DNA of 30,838 bases from Paradesertivirga sp036399495 (lineage in GTDB: Bacteria; Bacteroidota; Bacteroidia; Sphingobacteriales; Sphingobacteriaceae). Position 1 is the stretch's first letter; every line of letters starts with the position of its first letter. The DNA is taken from NCBI GenBank assembly GCA_036399495.1, contig DASWMZ010000230.1, positions 1-30,838 of the forward strand, read 5' to 3'. Both the position numbers and the translations under genes were made by a program. Shown piece by piece: positions 25,059-30,838 of the stretch. The notes under the pieces are model-generated. The model was not told the origin of the DNA. It ran no database searches and saw only the letters and a program-made list of their open reading frames with translations.

Positions 25059-25333
25059 TTATCAAAAAGCACTACTAATGCTCATGAATACAATCCTATT
25101 AATACATTGTTACAGTAAAACTAAAAATCACTAAGAGAAATAATCTTTTTGGTTTAATATCAACCACAAACAATTGAGCTAAGCTGGCAAAAAAATTAAA
25201 TTTCGTTTGGGTATCAAACCATATAGCGGGATTTCCATTATGCCGGCAATTGTATAAATTTGCTTTCAAACTTATAACAGTACAGGTGAATTCAGCTGAT
25301 ATAAACCCAAATCAACAATTAAATTTCATTAAA

Positions 25334-26194
25334 ATGAATAAACTCCTTTTGCTTGCCATTTACCTTTTATTCCCGACTCTCCTGGTTGCTCAAAGCGGAA
25401 AAGTATATGATAACCTTTCTTTTTATTCAAAAATTTTAAAAAGTGAACGAAAGTTCTCTATCTATCTTCCACCAGGCTATGAAAGCTCACAACGCAGCTA
25501 CCCTTCGCTATATCTTTTACATGGCTCGGGCGATGACCAAACCGGCTGGGTGCAATTTGGAGAGGTATTAAATATTACCGATAAGGCAATTTCAGAAGGA
25601 AAGGCTACCCCGATGATTATTATAATGCCCGATGCTACAGCAGGTCGCCAGGGTTATTTTAATGATATTAAAGGAGATTGGAATTATGAAGATTTCTTTT
25701 TCAAGGAACTAATACCTTATGTGGAGAAAACTTATCGCATAAAATCCGAAAAGCGCTTTAGAGCAGTTAGTGGCTTATCACTTGGCGGTGGCGGAACATT
25801 TATGTATGCTTTGCACCATCCAGAAATGTTTTCATCAGCTTGTCCGCTAAGCGCATCCACCGGGCCTACATCTTTAGAAGATTTGAAAGCGTATCATCAA
25901 AGAAAAAACATTATCGTATCCGACCAGCAGACCGAAATTTATTATAAACAACATAGTACAATTGCATTGATTGATTCAATACCTTCTAATCAAAAAAACG
26001 CGGTACGCTGGTATATTGATTGTGGAGATGATGATTTTTTATATGAAGGGAATTCGCTTGTACACATTGCTATGAGAAAGAAAGAGATTCCACACGAGTA
26101 CAGAGTTAGAGATGGCGGCCACAGCTGGACGTACTGGCGCGACTCACTTCCGGAAGTACTTGAATTTGTATCACAAGCTTTTCATCAATATTAA
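25334..26194 (+). CDS. Exported esterase, alpha/beta-hydrolase fold (esterase D / feruloyl-esterase-like)
   Basis: The frame opens at a TTG (25250), but the ATG at 25334 is followed at once by a signal peptide (NKLLLLAIYLLFPTLLVAQ), so I choose it; 286 residues. The fold's landmarks are KFSIYLPPGYE, the oxyanion segment YLLHGSGDD, the nucleophile elbow G147-L-S149-L-G in VSGLSLGGGG, Asp234 in DCGDDDF, and His263 in RDGGHSWTYWRDSLPE. This is the arrangement of the esterase D/mycolyltransferase-like group, often found as xylan or feruloyl esterases next to glycan genes. It should act in the periplasm on acyl or aryl esters of sugars; the exact substrate is open. Confidence 0.88.
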   Translation: MNKLLLLAIYLLFPTLLVAQSGKVYDNLSFYSKILKSERKFSIYLPPGYESSQRSYPSLYLLHGSGDDQTGWVQFGEVLNITDKAISEGKATPMIIIMPDATAGRQGYFNDIKGDWNYEDFFFKELIPYVEKTYRIKSEKRFRAVSGLSLGGGGTFMYALHHPEMFSSACPLSASTGPTSLEDLKAYHQRKNIIVSDQQTEIYYKQHSTIALIDSIPSNQKNAVRWYIDCGDDDFLYEGNSLVHIAMRKKEIPHEYRVRDGGHSWTYWRDSLPEVLEFVSQAFHQY

Positions 26195-26283
26195 ATTGTT
26201 GTGAATTAACCATATTAGTATAAATTCTGATCGATCCAAGCCAGATAAAATGTCTAAAACTATTTACTTCAAGCAAAATAAAT

Positions 26284-26318
26284 CTATTAATAGTTTGCTT
26301 AGAAACTATTGCTAATAG
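26284..26318 (+). other. Hairpin upstream of the histone H1-like gene
   Basis: CTATTA-ATAGTTT, loop GCTTAG, AAACTAT, bulge TGC, TAATAG: a 13-pair stem interrupted by a 3-base bulge. It lies 90 bases after the esterase stop and 80 bases before the H1-like ATG. No U-run follows, so it could be a leader hairpin or a weak terminator. Confidence 0.4.
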
Positions 26319-26398
26319 ATAATTTTAAACCACCTATTAAAATAATTACTTGTTTAAATCATTTCTCATTCGCATATTACATCCTTAAACTTAAAAAA

Positions 26399-26578
26399 AT
26401 GAAAAGTTACAATCAACTTAAAGAAATTCTTGCTTCTATCGAAGCAGATGCAGACAAATTTTACAATAAGGGCAACAAAGCTTCTGGAACCCGTGTAAGA
26501 AAAGGTTTGCAAGATTTAAAAACATTAGCTTCTGATATGAGAAAAGAAGTTACTGAAATCAAAAACAAAGCGAAGTAA
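26399..26578 (+). CDS. Histone H1-like (Hc1-type) DNA-binding protein
   Basis: The open frame extends upstream to a TTG-like start at 26309, but the ATG at 26399 begins the conserved MKSYNQLKEILASIEADADK, giving a 59-residue basic protein. The sequence continues KGNKASGTRVRKGLQDLKTL and ends with EVTEIKNKAK. This is the short Bacteroidota histone H1-like family related to chlamydial Hc1: one or two amphipathic helices and a Lys-rich end. It probably binds DNA in the nucleoid. It stands as its own unit, with a hairpin upstream and a strong terminator downstream. Confidence 0.9.
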   Translation: MKSYNQLKEILASIEADADKFYNKGNKASGTRVRKGLQDLKTLASDMRKEVTEIKNKAK

Positions 26579-26590
26579 TATCTCGCCTAA

Positions 26591-26626
26591 ATAAAAGGAC
26601 CCTTTTTAAAGGCTCCTTTTATTTTT
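26591..26626 (+). terminator. Terminator of the histone H1-like gene
   Basis: AAAAGGA pairs with TCCTTTT, with an inner CC/GG and TTT/AAA stem after one mismatch, followed by A and TTTTT. It begins 12 bases past the stop codon. The remaining space to 26798 holds nothing I can name. Confidence 0.85.
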
Positions 26627-26798
26627 ACTCCGCAGCCTTTTTATGGCTCAAACAAAATGCCCTCCTAAATAGGTATGTGATAAAATTATCTCGAGAATAT
26701 CACGTTCAGGTTACTACTTCAATTTTGTAAAATTTACAAGCCTTTGTAATAAACATTTGGATTCAATACCTTTATAATACCAGTTTCTAAACGCACCA

Positions 26799-29489
26799 AT
26801 GAAATTCTTAATCGTTTCCATTCTTTCCATATTTCTAATTTTATTTCTTAAAAGTACGCTCTCCGCACAAACTGCCGACACCGTTAGTTTAAATACTATC
26901 ATCGCCAAAACGGGCCAGTTTGCAGATCAATATCCCCAGGAAAAAGTTCATATTCACTTCGATAAGCCTTATTATGCAGTGGGAGATACGATTTGGTTTA
27001 AAGCCTACATCACTACCGGACTTCATAGCTTAACCGATATCAGCAAGGTTGTTTATGTTGATATTCTTACCCGTGATTCTGTGGTAAAAAGTTTAAAATT
27101 ACCTGTTAACAATGGCGTTGCATGGGGCAACATAGCGCTCACTACCGAAAACTTTAAACAAGGAAACTATCATGTTAGTGCTTACACCCGATGGATGCTT
27201 AATTTCGACGAAGGTTATTACTTCAATAAAATGATAAGTATAGGAAGTAGCGAGAACACTATTAAGACACAGATAAACCTTTCGGGAGATGACGCAAACA
27301 CCACGGCTGTTATTAGTTATAAAGATGCAGAAGGGATCCCTCAAATCAATAGAAAGGTAAGCTGGGAAATTGCCGGATTAAAGGGTAAAGGATTAACCAA
27401 TCAAAATGGTGTATTAATTATTAAAATACCTAACAACCTATTAAAAGTTAAGCAAAACCTCATATCTGTTATCGATATTAATAAAACCTTAATTACTAAA
27501 AACTTCGATGTAAAGCCTTCTGTCAAAACAATCGACTTACAGTTTTTTCCGGAAGGCGGCGAACTCATTAACGAACTGCCTTCAAAAGTGGCCTTTAAAG
27601 CCTTAAAAGCTGATGGAAGTGGCATAGACATTAAAGGAACTATTACAGATAACGAGGGGAAAATTATTTCGGATTTTGCCTCGCAGCATTTAGGAATGGG
27701 GACTGTTATATTTACGCCACAGGCTGGAAAAACATATACAGCTACGATTACCTCACCTCTAAATTATCAAGGCACATTTAATCTTCCCACCGTAAAAAGC
27801 AGTGGAATAACGTTGGCAGTAAGTAATAAGAATACCAGTAAAAGCATACTGGTTAGATTCATCTGTAATAAAGAATTTCTGGATCAGAACTCGAATAAAA
27901 GCTATTATGTTGTAGCTAAAATAGGCGAAGTTATCTGTTATGCAGCTAGAACCGTTTTGCAAAAGCAGAGCTATACTGCCGAAATACCAAGAGATAATAT
28001 CCCTACCGGGATACTTCAAATCACACTTTTTTCAGCAACAGCACAACCGCTAAGTGAACGGTTAATTTTTGTTCAACGGCCTGATGCCCTGACACTATCT
28101 TTAAAAACTGATAAGGCGATTTATAAGAAGAAACAAAATGTCAAGTTAACTATTAACGCTAAAAACGGATTGTTGCCAGTAGATGGTAATTTTTCGGTAG
28201 CGGTTATTGATGAAACAAAAGTTCCCTTTGATGAAGATTTAGAAACTACCATTTTAAGTAATCTCTTGCTAAGCTCAGACTTAAAAGGGTATATAGAAAA
28301 ACCTAACTACTATTTTAAACGCCCAACCGATAAAACCGCGGCCGATCTTGATGTACTAATGCTTACTCAGGGTTATCGTCGTTTTTTGTATCAGGAAATC
28401 CTTTCAAGCAAGAAGCCTAAACTTTCTTTTTCGGCTGAAAAAGGCATTGACATAACCGGAATGCTGAGAAACTCAACGGGTATGCCTGTTAATAAGGGAA
28501 ATGTTAAAATCAGAATCCCTGAAAAATACTTTACCGCTTATACCACTACAAACGGAAGCGGGGTATTTAAATTTTCTAATGTTCCTTTAACAGATTCAAA
28601 TACCGTTATCGTAAGTTCTTCAGATTATAGCTTAAAAAATCCGATGCTTACAGTAGACCCGGTTTCTGTCCAACCGGTTATTGGTCCCTATACTTATCCT
28701 GATGTTCAACCAAACATTGATAGTGCAATGAGTCTCTACCTTCAAAACAATAAGCGAATTTTTAAAAACTCTATGGTTTTAAATGAAGTAGTAATTAAAG
28801 CCAAAGCAACCCCAAAAGTTGCCAGTTACCGAGACTACCCTTCCCTTTCAGGTCTTAGCGCCCTTCCAAGTCATGTTATCGGGAAAGAGCGATTAGGGAG
28901 TTGCCCGTCTCTACTTACATGCATACGAGCGATGGCTCCGGGTGTAATATTTGAAGAAAGAGACTTTTACGTTAGTCGCGACTACACAGCAGGAAACAGA
29001 ACTCCAATGCAAGTATACCTTAATGGTATGCCGATTGATGCCAACTCCCTGGCAGGAATGACATCTATTGATATAGAGTCTGTTGAGATCTTTTTGAGAG
29101 ATGAACTAGGGTTGGTAAATCGTGCTAATGGCACTAATGGAGTCTTGGTTGTTAATAGTAAAAAGAAAGCTGAGAAGAAGCAAATGAAAATGGAAGATAT
29201 CATGAGCTTACTACCTAAGCCTGGAGAATACAAGTTCACCCCGCAAGGTTATACTGTAGCGAAGGAATTCTATTCTCCAAGATATAATTCCGCTCAAAGT
29301 CTGACCATGGCGAATGATTTGAGAACAACTATTTATTGGAACCCAAATATTAAAACTGATAAAGCTACTGGAACTAAAGTAGTTGATTTTTTTAATGCAG
29401 ATGGTCGTGGTAGTTATCGTGTGACTATAGAAGGCATTGATGCCGACGGGAATTTGGGACGCCAGGTCTTCCGTTATAAAGTGGAGTAA
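26799..29489 (+). CDS. MG2-domain and TonB-plug-like surface protein without barrel
   Basis: The 896-residue protein has a signal peptide (FLIVSILSIFLILFLKSTLSAQ). It opens with an alpha-2-macroglobulin MG2-like domain (about 45-145: VHIHFDKPYYAVGDTIWFKA), followed by further Ig-like segments to about 520. Then comes a carboxypeptidase-regulatory-like domain (about 548-610: ITGMLRNSTGMPVNKGNVKI) and a plug-like domain (about 660-795: MVLNEVVIKAKA, then PMQVYLNGMPIDANSL and ANGTNGVLVVNSK). No beta-barrel follows. Bacteroidota encode many such proteins; they are thought to be periplasmic or outer-membrane-associated, with unknown role. It is convergent with the isomerase-fold gene with one base between the stops. 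Confidence 0.88.
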   Translation: MKFLIVSILSIFLILFLKSTLSAQTADTVSLNTIIAKTGQFADQYPQEKVHIHFDKPYYAVGDTIWFKAYITTGLHSLTDISKVVYVDILTRDSVVKSLKLPVNNGVAWGNIALTTENFKQGNYHVSAYTRWMLNFDEGYYFNKMISIGSSENTIKTQINLSGDDANTTAVISYKDAEGIPQINRKVSWEIAGLKGKGLTNQNGVLIIKIPNNLLKVKQNLISVIDINKTLITKNFDVKPSVKTIDLQFFPEGGELINELPSKVAFKALKADGSGIDIKGTITDNEGKIISDFASQHLGMGTVIFTPQAGKTYTATITSPLNYQGTFNLPTVKSSGITLAVSNKNTSKSILVRFICNKEFLDQNSNKSYYVVAKIGEVICYAARTVLQKQSYTAEIPRDNIPTGILQITLFSATAQPLSERLIFVQRPDALTLSLKTDKAIYKKKQNVKLTINAKNGLLPVDGNFSVAVIDETKVPFDEDLETTILSNLLLSSDLKGYIEKPNYYFKRPTDKTAADLDVLMLTQGYRRFLYQEILSSKKPKLSFSAEKGIDITGMLRNSTGMPVNKGNVKIRIPEKYFTAYTTTNGSGVFKFSNVPLTDSNTVIVSSSDYSLKNPMLTVDPVSVQPVIGPYTYPDVQPNIDSAMSLYLQNNKRIFKNSMVLNEVVIKAKATPKVASYRDYPSLSGLSALPSHVIGKERLGSCPSLLTCIRAMAPGVIFEERDFYVSRDYTAGNRTPMQVYLNGMPIDANSLAGMTSIDIESVEIFLRDELGLVNRANGTNGVLVVNSKKKAEKKQMKMEDIMSLLPKPGEYKFTPQGYTVAKEFYSPRYNSAQSLTMANDLRTTIYWNPNIKTDKATGTKVVDFFNADGRGSYRVTIEGIDADGNLGRQVFRYKVE

Positions 29490-29490
29490 A

Positions 29491-30351
29491 CTAGTTTTGA
29501 TAAACTTCTCTGAGTTGGGTTGACAAGTAATTAAACGCCTGAGGAACTTCTTTATTTAAGTCTTTAGAATTACCTTCAATCATTATCGGCCCTTTGAATC
29601 TTATCGCTTTCAATGCGCGGAAGTAAGGTTTAAAATCATCCCCTGTTACACCAGGAAATGTCCTTTTTTCCTTTTCAGCAACTTCGCAATAAACAATCAA
29701 CTTTCCAGCTTTTAAAATGGCATCCGGTGATTCGTTCTCATTCATCATATGGTAAATATCTGCGTTAAGTTTAAAATTGGGATGATTTACACTTCTTACA
29801 ATCTCGGCCGCATCCTTAAGGGTATTGATGAAATTAGTCTCTTTACTGTTTAGATTTTCGAATATGATTCTAACACGATGCCTTTTTGCCGCCATAGCCA
29901 TTTTCCGTGCTAAAGCAGCAAAATGCTTTTTAGCTTTTACCAGATCATAATTATCCGGCAATCTTCTTGGGCCACCACTTCCCAAAATCAAATTTTTAAT
30001 TCCAGCCTGCTCTGCTCTTTTTAATACCGAATCAAGATATTGCAAAACCTTCTCTTCATTAACATCTGGACCGGCTATTTTTATCCTTCCCGGAAATAAA
30101 ACATTGCACATAAAAACCTTGCATTTTGCGGCTCTGATTTGTTTTAAATTCGCTTCAAACTGCTCTTTGCTTATAGATGGGCTAATCAGATAGGATACAG
30201 ATGTGCCCGTCACTCTAAACCCTGAAGCATAAAAAAGACTGTCATGATTCAAGCCTCCTGCGATTCCTAAAGTTGGTAGCTGCTGAGCATTTACAGCAAG
30301 CGTCCAGAAAAAAAATAAATAGAGAACAAAAAATAGTTTTTTTGGACACAT
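29491..30351 (-). CDS. Exported sugar phosphate isomerase/epimerase-fold protein
   Basis: The 286-residue protein has a signal peptide (KLFFVLYLFFFWTLAVNAQ) and a xylose-isomerase-like TIM barrel (AP endonuclease family 2). Likely metal ligands are Glu165 in RIIFENLN, Asp198 in NADIYHM with His201 near, and Glu259 in IMIEGNSK. Middle strands include KVFMCNVLFPG and NLILGSGGPRRLP. The ATG at 30351 begins a typical export signal. Related Bacteroidota proteins are annotated as sugar phosphate isomerase/epimerase, though an exported member cannot act on cytosolic sugar phosphates; a free sugar, sugar acid or inosose is more plausible. No partner oxidoreductase lies beside it. Confidence 0.88.
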   Translation of the reverse strand: MCPKKLFFVLYLFFFWTLAVNAQQLPTLGIAGGLNHDSLFYASGFRVTGTSVSYLISPSISKEQFEANLKQIRAAKCKVFMCNVLFPGRIKIAGPDVNEEKVLQYLDSVLKRAEQAGIKNLILGSGGPRRLPDNYDLVKAKKHFAALARKMAMAAKRHRVRIIFENLNSKETNFINTLKDAAEIVRSVNHPNFKLNADIYHMMNENESPDAILKAGKLIVYCEVAEKEKRTFPGVTGDDFKPYFRALKAIRFKGPIMIEGNSKDLNKEVPQAFNYLSTQLREVYQN

Positions 30352-30421
30352 ATCTCTGATTGAAAGGACAAAAACCTCCTTTAATTTAAACTAGGTAATT
30401 TTAATCTTATGTAAAAGTTAA

Positions 30422-30446
30422 TTGTTATCATCTCGGAATGATACAA
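30422..30446 (-). other. Hairpin after the truncated SRPBCC gene
   Basis: TTGT(T)ATCAT and ATGATACAA pair over nine bases with one bulged base around a 6-base loop, 17 bases beyond the SRPBCC stop. On the minus strand it is followed by a weak T-containing stretch, so it may be a terminator. Confidence 0.35.
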
Positions 30447-30462
30447 TCGTAAATTTTAAATA

Positions 30463-30732
30463 TCATGCGCTTGCTTCAGCGTACTTTTTGAAATTATTTA
30501 AAATGGCTTGCCACCCGCTTCTTTGCAGTTCTTCAGAATTTTCATTCTCCATTTCGAAGGTCTCAACAATTTCAGTCTGCCCTTTTTTATCAGTGAAGAC
30601 GATTTTTACTTTTCTTCCGTCAGCAATAGTGTATTCGATCAACTCATGCTCCACAACATTGTCATAAACACCTTCGAAATCAAATTGAAAGCTTCCGTCT
30701 TTGTAAGCTCCCCCGTTTTTTGAGCCATTCAA
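30463..30732 (-). pseudogene. 5'-truncated SRPBCC (AHSA1-like) protein
   Basis: The 89-residue frame is the C-terminal two-thirds of an SRPBCC/AHSA1-type lipid- or ligand-binding domain: AYKDGSFQFDFEGVYDNVVE, then IADGRKVKIVFTDKKGQTEI, and the closing helix RSGWQAILNNFKKYAE. Intact relatives have about 50-60 more residues at the N-terminus, including the first strand and helix (a WTNPEHITKW-like block), which are absent. The first four codons, including the ATG at 30732, lie in the sequence that looks like the end of an IS3-family element, so the apparent start was supplied by the insertion. Probably non-functional. Confidence 0.75.
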
Positions 30733-30743
30733 AAGTTGACTCG

Positions 30744-30838
30744 CTAATTTATTAATTCGGGTAATAAATCCATAGGTGTTTTGAAATTTAGTGCCTCATG
30801 AGGTCTATGGTAATTGTAATCGGTCATCCATTCATCAG
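30744..30838 (-). mobile_element. IS3-family transposase, C-terminal end (partial)
   Basis: The minus-strand frame that enters from the right edge reads DEWMTDYNYHRPHEALNFKT and ends PMDLLPELIN before a stop at 30744. This is the last block of an IS3-family (IS150/IS3-group) DDE transposase, with the typical D-Y-N-x-x-R-P-H-E-A-L motif. The end of the element probably lies near 30721, where TGAGCCATTCAAAAGTTGAC begins with the TG expected of IS3 ends. The rest of the element is outside the window. Confidence 0.85.

Noticed and set aside
26662..26676. CTCCTAAATAGGTAT, a partial match to the receptor/DUF2490 operator
   Set aside because: Its outer bases do not pair and it lacks the GTCTAC half, so it is not convincing as a third site.

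Overview
The window looks like a chromosomal segment from a Bacteroidota bacterium, most likely of the Sphingobacteriaceae (Pedobacter/Mucilaginibacter type). The evidence is TonB-linked outer-membrane proteins, LVIVD and DUF2490 exported proteins, an Hc1-like histone, AT-rich leaders without strong Shine-Dalgarno sequences, and TAnnTTTG-type promoter boxes. I had no database access, so family names rest on recognised motifs.

Layout, left to right. 1-326: frameshifted remnant of a REP/IS200-like HUH transposase. 489-1871: EamA-type exporter and a VOC/glyoxalase-fold protein (+). 2047-5469: an overlapping pair (LVIVD lipoprotein and small beta-barrel), two small hypotheticals and another small exported beta-barrel. 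5863-8523: TonB-dependent receptor (-), followed by a decayed fragment of a type ISP restriction-modification enzyme (+) and a DUF2490 gene (-). The receptor and the DUF2490 gene each have a similar palindrome overlapping a predicted promoter.

10031-17362: a glycan-utilisation cluster. On the minus strand are a GH29 alpha-L-fucosidase, a truncated second GH29 gene, a sugar-porter MFS transporter, a PhyH-type Fe(II)/2-oxoglutarate dioxygenase and an exported parallel beta-helix protein. A divergent AraC regulator (+) with a TTG start is the obvious candidate controller. Exported enzymes would release or modify sugar (fucose by homology), MFS would import it, and PhyH would oxidise something still unknown. 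Two copies of a hairpin-bearing intergenic repeat lie inside and at the end of this cluster.

17617-24926: Mn-catalase with a clear terminator, a multi-PAS/GAF histidine kinase without a partner regulator, a MATE exporter, an MFS permease and TspO. A long concentric inverted repeat lies just upstream of tspO. 25334-30351: exported esterase, histone H1-like protein, a large MG2/plug-domain surface protein, and an exported sugar-isomerase-fold protein convergent with it.

30463-30838: an SRPBCC (AHSA1-like) gene whose 5' part has been replaced by the end of an IS3-family element; the element's transposase tail runs off the window. Both window edges therefore carry transposase sequence, and three further gene fossils (type ISP R-M, GH29, SRPBCC) show recent decay.
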